Position numbers and translations under genes: made by a program. 64,000 nt of DNA, from the NCBI RefSeq assembly GCF_001021065.1, contig NZ_CP011546.1:2046001-2110000 (forward strand), read 5' to 3'. The notes beneath the pieces were generated by a model, which was given only the letters and a program-made list of their open reading frames with translations, made no database searches and was not told the origin of the DNA. Below are positions 57,116-64,000 of the stretch, one piece after another; within the stretch, counting starts at the first letter, position 1, and the number at the start of each line of letters is the position of its first letter. The DNA comes from Corynebacterium uterequi (GTDB lineage Bacteria > Actinomycetota > Actinomycetes > Mycobacteriales > Mycobacteriaceae).

Positions 57116-58108
57116 ATGCATGCAGTGATGAGCGACGTCGCCCGCCTAGCGGGTGTGTCTGCCCAGACCGTGTCTCGAGTGATTCACAATCACCCTTCGG
57201 TGAGGGAGGCCACCCGGCAACGAGTGCTGGACGCTATGAGAGAGCTTGACTATCGTCCGAACGCTGCCGCGCAGATGCTTGCCTCGGGATCGTCTCAATC
57301 GATTGGGGTTGTCACCGTCGGGCCCATGACTCACGGCTTGACCAAGGTCTTCTCCGAACTGCAATTTCATGCGCGGAATCGCGGCTGGAACGTCGTCACT
57401 GCCTCCGCGGAGAAACCACAGGCATCCATGCTGAAAGCCAGCATTGACTACCTCCGGTCACGGCAAGTCCTCGCAGCCGTCTTCTTCGCGCAACATGCAG
57501 AGCTGCTCCCAGTTTTCCAGACTTGGAACCATGCGCCCGGAGTCTTGCTCTGCTCGGCTCAGCATCAGATGCCTTCTGTCTCAACGATCGGCATCGATCA
57601 GGTTTCGGGCCTCCAGCAGGCTCTCAACCACCTATGGGAGCAGGGCGTCGAGGACACCGTTCTCATTAATGGCAATCTCACCTACATCGATGCCGCTGAA
57701 CGCTCCGCTACCTACCAGCGCTACAGCAGGTTGCACGGCAAGGCGGTATCGCAATGGGGTGGCGAAGGCTGGGGAGCTGTCGACGGCTACAACGCCGCCC
57801 AGCGAATCCTCCGTCAAGGCCTGCCCGAGGCAATCCTGTGCGGAAACGACAAGATAGCGATCGGTTGCTATCGTGCCTTTGCACAAAAGGATCTCATCGC
57901 GGGTAGAGACTACCGGCTGATCGGCTTTGACGACGATGAAACTAGTGCCTACCTCACGCCGAGCCTCTCATCCGTACGCCAAGACTTTAGCCTTCTGGCA
58001 GAAACCGTACTCGCGGAGCTAACCGCACTCTTCGACGGGGCCGAGCACAGAATGTTCCACCTCGACAGCGAGTTCATCGCCCGGGAGTCCTCCGTCTTGC
58101 GGCCTTAG
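57116..58108 (+). CDS. LacI-family regulator of the fucose cluster
   Basis: 330 residues. N-terminal HTH MSDVARLAGVSAQTVSRVIH with hinge YRPNAAAQMLASGSSQSIGV, then a periplasmic-binding-protein-like sensor domain (VLAAVFFAQHAELLPVFQTW ... RDYRLIGFDDDETSAYLTPS). It is the last gene of the cluster, 55 bp after fucU, so it may control fucA and fucI through the TTAGCGC sites and be autoregulated. ATG 57116 is 4 residues before an alternative ATG 57128 that fits typical LacI N-termini better. Confidence 0.88.
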   Translation: MHAVMSDVARLAGVSAQTVSRVIHNHPSVREATRQRVLDAMRELDYRPNAAAQMLASGSSQSIGVVTVGPMTHGLTKVFSELQFHARNRGWNVVTASAEKPQASMLKASIDYLRSRQVLAAVFFAQHAELLPVFQTWNHAPGVLLCSAQHQMPSVSTIGIDQVSGLQQALNHLWEQGVEDTVLINGNLTYIDAAERSATYQRYSRLHGKAVSQWGGEGWGAVDGYNAAQRILRQGLPEAILCGNDKIAIGCYRAFAQKDLIAGRDYRLIGFDDDETSAYLTPSLSSVRQDFSLLAETVLAELTALFDGAEHRMFHLDSEFIARESSVLRP

Positions 58109-58282
58109 TCGTGGCGTCTACACAGGTCGCGGTGGGTTTTCGAGCTAATCACGTTGGCGGGTTAAAAACGGCCGGCACCGGGCATTGAGGCAGAGAACTG
58201 ATCGATAGGGCCCGTGTGCGCCGACGACCGCCCGGTTCCGACTGGATTGCCCCGACAGCCACGGGCGAGTCCGCCGGTCCGA

Positions 58283-58304
58283 TATAATTGCTATATTGCA
58301 ATTA
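58283..58304. promoter_or_regulatory. MarR operator overlapping a consensus -10
   Basis: TAATTGC-TATATT-GCAATTA (58285-58304) is a perfect 7-bp inverted repeat of the TTGC-N6-GCAA type used by MarR proteins. It overlaps TATAAT at 58283-58288, the -10 of the marR-uvrA-like operon, so binding should block transcription. Confidence 0.75.
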
Positions 58305-58323
58305 TCTAGGGAAGGCAATCATC

Positions 58324-58758
58324 GTGAACCCTCGAAGCGCCCTCATACGACTCCAGTGCGAGCTAGTGGCCGAACGGACCCAAGTGAATCCCTTCGGCAT
58401 CTCCTGGCTTCAGTACGACGCTCTCCTCCGATTGGACAGGGAGCGCGGCATGCTGCCCTCCGAGCTCGCCGTCATTCTCGGCATCTCCCGCACGAAGCTA
58501 TCGAAGGCGCTAAAGAGCCTCAAGGTTTTAGGCTACGTATCCCAGACACCCAGCTCCACGGACGGCAGGGAGTTGTGCACCTCGGTCACCGACCACGGCC
58601 GGGGCCTGCTCGACACCATTTCTCGCCAACACACCACGTTGTATGAAACGGCCGCTCAGTCGATGACGTCGGATGAGCTCGAAACCTTTGCCCGATTGTC
58701 GGAAAAGCTATCGTCCCGCCTCGAACAGCAACGGATTGCCCGCCATGACGAGCGCTGA
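58324..58758 (+). CDS. MarR-family regulator
   Basis: 144 residues from GTG 58324 (AGGGAAGG upstream). The winged helix is visible: LLRLDRERGMLPSELAVILG, ISRTKLSKALKSLKVLGYVS (recognition helix) and SSTDGRELCTSVTDHGRGLL (wing). It probably represses its own operon through the palindrome at 58285-58304 and responds to a small toxic ligand. It overlaps the UvrA-like gene by 14 bp. The longer frame starting at TTG 58288 would begin inside the -10/operator and is rejected. Confidence 0.88.
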   Translation: MNPRSALIRLQCELVAERTQVNPFGISWLQYDALLRLDRERGMLPSELAVILGISRTKLSKALKSLKVLGYVSQTPSSTDGRELCTSVTDHGRGLLDTISRQHTTLYETAAQSMTSDELETFARLSEKLSSRLEQQRIARHDER

Positions 58759-59022
58759 CTGCCCCGCCGACGCCCCCGAGCCGGCGGGGGCCATTCACAT
58801 TCACGGCGCGAAAACGAATAATTTGCGCGACGTTACCGTGTTCGTCCCCAAGCATGCACTCGTGGGCGTCGCGGGCGTGTCCGGGTCCGGAAAAACTTCC
58901 CTCATATCCACCTTGGCGGCCGGCGCGCAGCAGGCCGTGTCCTCTTTATTTCCAGCTTTTGTGCAAGCACGGATGCATACCCTAGAACCGGGATTGGTCG
59001 ATGACCTTCACGGTGTGACTTT

Positions 59023-59026
59023 CACT
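59023..59026. other. Outer target-site duplication, left copy
   Basis: CACT directly before the IS end at 59027; the second copy is 61665-61668. Confidence 0.85.
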
Positions 59027-59057
59027 TGGGGTTGCCCGCAAATCGTGGACAGTTCGA

Positions 59058-59957
59058 TTAAGCAGCGCGGCCTGAGGCCGACTCCTTCTCCAAGTGGTAA
59101 TTATTTTCGAAACTGACAGGTGGGAGACCACCCAACGACGAATGACGCCGTTGCCGGTTGTAAAACCCCTCGATCCAACCCGCCACCGCACGACGAGCTT
59201 GATCCCGGGTACGCCACCGTCGCCGCTGGTAGAACTCCGTTTTTAGCGTCGCCCAAAACGATTCAGCCATCGCGTTATCAAAACACACTCCAGTACGTCC
59301 CACCGACTGAGCGATCCCGAGTTCCTGGCACACACGGTACAGCTGATCACTGGTGAACTGGGTGCCACGATCAGCGTGAAACACCACACCCTCAGCCACC
59401 TCGCCACGCAAGGTGTGCGCCATCCGAAGGGCCCGTTCCACCAGGTCAGTGCTCTGGTGCGCGTCCATTGCCCACCCTAAGACCCGGCGAGAACACCCAT
59501 CACGGACCGCACACAGATACAGCCAGCCCTCCCCGGTACGCAGATACGTGATATCGGAGATCCACACCTTATTCAGTTCCCCGGTGTCAAAGACTCGTTC
59601 CACCCGATCTGGGATCTGGTGCCGTGCTACACCGGGTACTCGCCGAGCCGGAGTCCATGATCGCGGTGAGATGCCTTCAATGCCCAGCCTGCGCATCGAC
59701 TTGGCTACCGTTTTCTTATCCACCACCAGGCCCATGCCACGTAGATCAGCGGTGATCCGCGGTGCTCCGTAGGTCTGGTGGGACTGGGTCCAGGACCTCA
59801 GCACGCTGGCATCAAGCGCGGCGCGCTGCATGTCACGAGGGTCATCACCGGCAGCTTTGAGCCTTTGCTGGCTCGCCCACTTGTAGTAGCCCGAGCGGGA
59901 GACCTGCAAAAGCCTGGCCATGCGGCAGATGCTGTAGTTGGCCTTCTCCTGCGCCAT
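59058..59957 (-). CDS. IS3-family transposase OrfB (DDE integrase domain)
   Basis: 299 residues. N-terminal HTH_21 region (YSICRMARLLQVSRSGYYKW), then the rve integrase core with Asp in ISDITYL, Asp in FHADRGTQF and Glu in DNAMAESFWATLK. It is intact in this copy. Normally made as an OrfAB fusion by ribosomal frameshifting; orfA ends 15 nt upstream with an AAAAG run near its end (GCAACAAAAGTAG). Confidence 0.95.
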   Translation of the reverse strand: MAQEKANYSICRMARLLQVSRSGYYKWASQQRLKAAGDDPRDMQRAALDASVLRSWTQSHQTYGAPRITADLRGMGLVVDKKTVAKSMRRLGIEGISPRSWTPARRVPGVARHQIPDRVERVFDTGELNKVWISDITYLRTGEGWLYLCAVRDGCSRRVLGWAMDAHQSTDLVERALRMAHTLRGEVAEGVVFHADRGTQFTSDQLYRVCQELGIAQSVGRTGVCFDNAMAESFWATLKTEFYQRRRWRTRDQARRAVAGWIEGFYNRQRRHSSLGGLPPVSFENNYHLEKESASGRAA

Positions 59958-59971
59958 CAGCTGGAAGCGTT

Positions 59972-60283
59972 CTACTTTTGTTGCTTCGACGCGAAGAAGG
60001 CTGCTGCTTTTCCCAAAAACTCGTTATCAAGCTTGAGCTCGGCGACCTGTTTACGCAGGCGTAGCAGTTCTGCGCGTTCGTCGGCGTCGAGTACCTCAGC
60101 CTGGTGTGTGGCTGGGTCGCTGGGCTGGCGTTCTTTCTTCACCCACCGGCTCAACAGGGAGGCGTTGATGTTGAGTTCCTTGGCTACCACCGAGATCGGG
60201 CGGCCGGTATCAAGAACCAATCGGGCGGCTTCGCGCCGGTATTCCGGGGTGTAGGTCTTCCTCGTTGCCATAGTGACAGACAT
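59972..60283 (-). CDS. IS3-family transposase OrfA
   Basis: 103 residues: HTH_Tnp_1 domain (TYTPEYRREAARLVLDTGRP, ISVVAKELNINASLLSRWVK) followed by a leucine-zipper-like helix (RAELLRLRKQVAELKLDNEF). It binds the IS ends. The alternative start is five codons later (MATRK). Confidence 0.93.
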   Translation of the reverse strand: MSVTMATRKTYTPEYRREAARLVLDTGRPISVVAKELNINASLLSRWVKKERQPSDPATHQAEVLDADERAELLRLRKQVAELKLDNEFLGKAAAFFASKQQK

Positions 60284-60343
60284 CCTTCCTGACAGGCCTG
60301 TGGCCCATCCTTATCAGGTGTCCACTACTCGAGGGTAACCCCA

Positions 60344-60871
60344 ATATCACGTATCTGCGTACCGGGGAGGGCTGGCTGTATCTGTGTGCGGTCCGTGATG
60401 GGTGTTCTCGCCGGGTCTTAGGGTGGGCAATGGACGCGCACCAGAGCACTGACCTGGTGGAACGGGCCCTTCGGATGGCGCACACCTTGCGTGGCGAGGT
60501 GGCTGAGGGTGTGGTGTTTCACGCTGATCGTGGCACCCAGTTCACCAGTGATCAGCTGTACCGTGTGTGCCAGGAACTCGGGATCGCTCAGTCGGTGGGA
60601 CGTACTGGAGTGTGTTTTGATAACGCGATGGCTGAATCGTTTTGGGCGACGCTAAAAACGGAGTTCTACCAGCGGCGACGGTGGCGTACCCGGGATCAAG
60701 CTCGTCGTGCGGTGGCGGGTTGGATCGAGGGGTTTTACAACCGGCAACGGCGTCATTCGTCGTTGGGTGGTCTCCCACCTGTCAGTTTCGAAAATAATTA
60801 CCACTTGGAGAAGGAGTCGGCCTCAGGCCGCGCTGCTTAATCGAACTGTCCACGATTTGCGGGCAACCCCA
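60344..60871 (+). mobile_element. Inverted fragment of the second IS copy
   Basis: Carries the C-terminal part of orfB in plus orientation, open from 60346 through the stop near 60840 (ITYLRTGEGWLYLCAVRDGC ... SASGRAA), and the left IS end at 60871. It begins with ATAT, the inner target duplication. Confidence 0.9.
60346..60840 (+). pseudogene. OrfB C-terminal fragment
   Basis: Contains the second Asp (FHADRGTQF) and the catalytic Glu (NAMAESFW) of the DDE triad but lacks the N-terminal half. An in-frame ATG at 60430 would give a 136-residue product with no activity expected. Confidence 0.85.
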
Positions 60872-61278
60872 ATATCGGAGATCCACACCTTATTCAGTTC
60901 CCCGGTGTCAAAGACTCGTTCCACCCGATCTGGGATCTGGTGCCGTGCTACACCGGGTACTCGCCGAGCCGGAGTCCACGATCGCGGTGAGATGCCTTCA
61001 ATGCCCAGCCTGCGCATCGACTTGGCTACCGTTTTCTTATCCACCACCAGGCCCATGCCACGTAGATCAGCGGTGATCCGCGGTGCTCCGTAGGTCTGGT
61101 GGGACTGGGTCCAGGACCTCAGCACGCTGGCATCAAGCGCGGCGCGCTGCATGTCACGAGGGTCATCACCGGCAGCTTTGAGCCTTTGCTGGCTCGCCCA
61201 CTTGTAGTAGCCCGAGCGGGAGACCTGCAAAAGCCTGGCCATGCGGCAGATGCTGTAGTTGGCCTTCTCCTGCGCCAT
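60823..61278 (-). pseudogene. OrfB N-terminal fragment
   Basis: About 136 residues identical in pattern to OrfB up to WISDI, then 15 residues of foreign sequence read through the adjacent IS end (GVARKSWTVRLSSAA). Lacks two of the three catalytic residues. Such truncated forms can in principle act as inhibitors of the intact transposase. Confidence 0.85.
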
Positions 61279-61664
61279 CAGCTGGAAGCGTTCTACTTTT
61301 GTTGCTTCGACGCGAAGAAGGCTGCTGCTTTTCCCAAAAACTCGTTATCAAGCTTGAGCTCGGCGACCTGTTTACGCAGGCGTAGCAGTTCTGCGCGTTC
61401 GTCGGCGTCGAGTACCTCAGCCTGGTGTGTGGCTGGGTCGCTGGGCTGGCGTTCTTTCTTCACCCACCGGCTCAACAGGGAGGCGTTGATGTTGAGTTCC
61501 TTGGCTACCACCGAGATCGGGCGGCCGGTATCAAGAACCAATCGGGCGGCTTCGCGCCGGTATTCCGGGGTGTAGGTCTTCCTCGTTGCCATAGTGACAG
61601 ACATCCTTCCTGACAGGCCTGTGGCCCATCCTTATCAGGTGTCCACTACTCGAGGGTAACCCCA
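60872..61664 (-). mobile_element. Right part of the second IS copy
   Basis: Carries orfA, the N-terminal part of orfB and the right IS end. Starts with ATAT (60872-60875), the second copy of the inner duplication, and ends at 61664 before CACT. Confidence 0.9.
61293..61604 (-). CDS. IS3-family transposase OrfA, second copy
   Basis: 103 residues, the same sequence as the OrfA at 59972-60283. Intact, but its orfB is broken. Confidence 0.93.
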   Translation of the reverse strand: MSVTMATRKTYTPEYRREAARLVLDTGRPISVVAKELNINASLLSRWVKKERQPSDPATHQAEVLDADERAELLRLRKQVAELKLDNEFLGKAAAFFASKQQK

Positions 61665-61668
61665 CACT
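61665..61668. other. Outer target-site duplication, right copy
   Basis: CACT directly after the right IS end. Confidence 0.85.
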
Positions 61669-63860
61669 GCGATCGTCGGGCAAAAGAAGTTCAGTAAAAA
61701 CGCTCGATCATCAGTCAGCACCGTCAGCGGCATCGCACCCTATCTTCGCCTGCTCTTCTCCAGGTCTGGATCCCCTCCTGCGGGTTATTCCCCTTCCTAC
61801 TCGCCGAATGACCCGCGAGGCATGTACATGACATGCTCTGGCTTGGGCTATGTAGATGACATCGACCTCGATGAACTCATCGACCCCGATAAGAGTGTGA
61901 ATGAAGGAGCTGTCCGCTTCCCCTCCTTCGCACCTGGGACGTATCGGTGGAAAAGACTAGCACTTTCCGGCATAGGCGACCCTGACTCCCCGTGGCGAGA
62001 ACTACCCGAAGAGTCCCGCCGGCTGCTCCTCCACGGAAATCAAGTCCGTTTGGCTCATCCCTTGGCTGGCTACCCCAAGCATGGCATCTTCGATGGGATT
62101 ATCCCTCGACTCAAGGCCTCGTATCTGGAAAAGGCAAGCGCGCGAACAACCGAGAAAGAAAAAGCCGCTCTCCGCAGAATCGTCAAACGGATCGAGTGTC
62201 CGCAATGCCAAGGCCAACGAATCAACGAAGCTGCCCGCGCCAGCCGGATAGAGAACCTCAATATTGCCGAAGCTTCCCACCTGAGCATCGACGACTGCGC
62301 TGCCTTCATCGAGAGTGTGTCCGACGAGATTACCGCGGCGCCGCGCCACGCGGTTGTGACGAGGCTCAACAACATCCGCGACATCGGCTTAGGCTATCTC
62401 AGCCTGGACCGCCCGACGGACACCCTTTCCGGCGGTGAAAGTCAACGTCTGCGCCTCGTCAGCCTTTTGGGAGCCCCCATCACGGATGCAACCTTCGTCA
62501 TGGATGAACCGTCGAGCGGACTACATCCCGCGGATATCGATCGCCTGCTCAGCTCCATCAGGAAACTCCGGGACGCCGGAAACACCGTCATCATCGTCGA
62601 GCACAATCTCCAGGTCTTGGCCGCTTGCGATCACATCATTGAGCTAGGGCCAGGTGCCGGCACTGAAGGCGGACGAGTTGTGTACCAAGGCAACCCCCAG
62701 GACCTACTGCGTGCCCCAACCCCCACCGGTGACGCGCTCAGAGCGGGAATCGAGCTAAGACACCATTCTGGCCCCTCAGCGAATGTCATCACTGTCGCTC
62801 ATGCTCGTGACAACAACCTCCAGGATATCTCTGTCAGTTTTCCCGTCGGGCAGCTCACGGTAGTGTCCGGGGTTGCCGGTTCCGGGAAAAGCTCACTGGC
62901 TTCCGCTTTGCGACGACAGCACCCGGAAGTCATTGCTATCGACCAAGTTCCGATGGCAGCATCCAGCCGTTCCTCCCTGGTGACCGCTTTAAATCTTGAT
63001 AATACGATCCGCGGCGCCTTCTCCGATATTTCCGGTTTAAGCACCAGCTGGTTCAGCCCGAACGGGAAGGGCGCGTGCCCACTGTGTAAGGGACGCGGCT
63101 GGACCCGTATTGACATGGCCTTCATGGATGACGTGAAAACACCGTGTGAGCACTGCGGTGGCCAAGGATTCAATGAAACATCACTATCGGTTCGGCTCCC
63201 CCATGGCCCGCGACGCCTTTCCATCGCTGAGGTCCTAAGCTGCAGTTTGACTGACATCAGCCACATATACGCGGGTCAAGCGGACGTACACACCGCCATA
63301 GAATTGCTCCAGGAAGTAGGTCTCGGTTACCTCACTTTAGGACGATCTCTTAGTACGCTTTCGGGCGGTGAGCTTCAGCGGGTCAAGCTCGTCCAATTCC
63401 TCCAAGAACACCCGGAAGAGAAGAGCGTTCTCATCCTCGACGAGATTACGGTGGGGCTACATCCCAGAGATGTGGATCAGTTAACTCATTTTCTACGCCG
63501 GCTGACCACCCGAGGCTTGACAATCATAGCGATCGACCACAATCCTGGGCTCATTTCACAAGCTGACTACTCCGTAGACATCGGCCCGGGAGCCGGGACC
63601 GATGGCGGCAGAGTCGTGTTTACCGGATCAGCCCAAGGACTAGCCAATTGCCCGAACTCAGAGACAGGTAGCTGGCTTCGACAACTAGGGGCCGCACCTG
63701 TTATCGATGGGCAAGCGGGTCATTCGTCGCGCAGGTGCGCTCCGGGCGCGTGAAACATCGTGCTCGTTCACAACCGCGATTTCCTGCTGCCGAACACCTC
63801 ACCGCCCCCGACGCCGGCCGCCAACCGGGCGCCAGCAACCGCCAGCCAACCGCCGCCAGG

Positions 63861-64000
63861 CTAGCCCTCCTCCTGCCGGGCTCGCCGACGGCCGCGGCGG
63901 TCCCACATCACCACCGCTGTCGACCGGGGCACGTGGACGAGTTCCCGGCCCTCCATGGTGGTGCGTTGGCGTTCCCGCTCCAGCTCGCGGCGGGTGCTGT
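63861..64000 (-). CDS. C-terminal end of an unidentified gene
   Basis: The minus strand is open from the window edge to a TAG at 63861-63863: 45 codons, very basic and charged (STRRELERERQRTTMEGREL, VMWDRRGRRRARQEEG). The gene converges with the UvrA-like gene across 107 bp. Too little is visible to name it. Confidence 0.5.
   Translation of the reverse strand, partial: STRRELERERQRTTMEGRELVHVPRSTAVVMWDRRGRRRARQEEG

Larger units (their letters stand above)
59027..60343 (-). mobile_element. Complete IS3-family element, 1317 bp
   Basis: Left end TGGGGTTGCCCGCAAATCG, right end (complement) TGGGGTTACCCTCGAGTAG; both continue to TGGACA, with 20 of 25 terminal positions matching. It carries orfA and orfB in the usual overlapping arrangement and is apparently intact. 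Compared with the other copy I see one difference (T59658 versus C60979), which is silent in orfB, so duplication was recent. Confidence 0.9.
59027..61664. mobile_element. Nested pair of IS3-family elements, one rearranged by inversion
   Basis: 2638 bp = 2 x 1317 + 4. It holds one complete element (59027-60343), then 528 bp of a second copy on the opposite strand (60344-60871), then the remaining 793 bp of that copy (60872-61664). ATAT occurs at both 60344-60347 and 60872-60875; 528 + 793 - 4 = 1317. This fits a second copy inserted in inverse orientation at ATAT inside the first, followed by recombination between inverted homologous segments. CACT flanks the whole block. Confidence 0.9.
58745..63753 (+). 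pseudogene. UvrA-like ABC ATPase gene (DrrC type), split by an insertion element
   Basis: The 5' part (58745-59026, 94 codons) has Walker A GVSGSGKTS (44-52). The 3' part (61669-63753) has LSGGESQRLRLVSLLG, FVMDEPSSGLHP, a second Walker A GVAGSGKSS, zinc-finger cysteines CPLCKGRG and CEHCGGQG, LSGGELQRVKLVQFL and LILDEITVGLHP. Deleting 59027-61664 and one CACT restores one 788-codon frame across GVTFT/AIVGQKKFSKNARSSV. Such short UvrA-like proteins give self-protection against DNA-binding drugs. An internal ATG at 61822 could still yield a 643-residue fragment lacking the first nucleotide-binding site. Confidence 0.9.

Noticed and set aside
59120-59356. 78-codon ORF antisense to the transposase
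   Set aside because: Shadow frame of orfB, seen in identical form in the inverted copy; no start signals.

Overview
The window is high-GC actinobacterial DNA and very probably a Corynebacterium chromosome. The best evidence is gene order. The glnX-glnH-pknG operon lies beside convergent pta-ackA, followed by fprA, purT, purA, fba, pyrE, a two-domain rhodanese and clpB, as I recall it from C. glutamicum. The block xth / GNAT / def / DUF3263 / VirR-like / carboxylate-amine ligase matches, from memory, Mycobacterium tuberculosis Rv0427c-Rv0433 without sodC. I do not name a species. I saw no rRNA, tRNA or CRISPR array.

Layout. 1-3170: 3' half of an Mrp cation/proton antiporter operon (mrpC' D E F G). 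3270-4270: tandem hairpin-repeat array. 4450-10590: carboxylate-amine ligase, VirR-like protein, DUF3263, def, GNAT, exonuclease III, cardiolipin synthase. 10610-12960: ABC exporter and Nudix hydrolase. 13040-18020: GlnX-GlnH-PknG, the signal chain that controls 2-oxoglutarate dehydrogenase through OdhI. 18020-25250: ackA, pta, fprA, elaA, purT, purA. 25500-26430: decayed secreted-protein gene and a small membrane ORF. 26465-28600: unknown protein and a PRC-barrel/DUF2382 protein. 28780-29660: second repeat array. 29740-38130: FUSC protein, fba, GH76 protein, tRNA methyltransferase, pyrE, a Corynebacterium-type membrane protein, rhodanese, wHTH-DUF559 protein. 38270-38790: third repeat array. 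38890-50930: clpB with HAIR-like operators, phosphatase, MFS exporter, glutamate symporter, LLM oxidoreductase, degenerate flavohaemoglobin, nitrilase, and a DUF1023 hydrolase with a small partner.

51060-58110 is an L-fucose cluster: aldolase fucA, isomerase fucI, a rhamnulokinase-type kinase, permease fucP, mutarotase fucU and a LacI-type regulator. Two TTAGCGC-type candidate operators precede fucA and fucI. The cluster would import L-fucose, convert it to L-fuculose-1-phosphate and cleave that to DHAP and lactaldehyde. It looks like an accessory trait of a host-associated strain.

58280-63750 is a MarR-regulated UvrA-like (DrrC-type) ABC-ATPase gene broken by an IS3-family element that was itself hit by a second copy and then rearranged by inversion. 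The history can be read base by base: outer 4-bp duplication CACT, inner 4-bp duplication ATAT, insert exactly 2 x 1317 + 4 bp. Removing the insert restores one open frame.

Three themes recur. Many first genes of transcription units appear leaderless, with a TANNNT -10 box 6-8 nt before the start codon. Three intergenic arrays carry the same GGGGTGCC...GGCACCCC hairpin. Several proteins lack a key residue of their family: rhodanese Cys to Ser, globin proximal His to Asn, PknG without rubredoxin cysteines.
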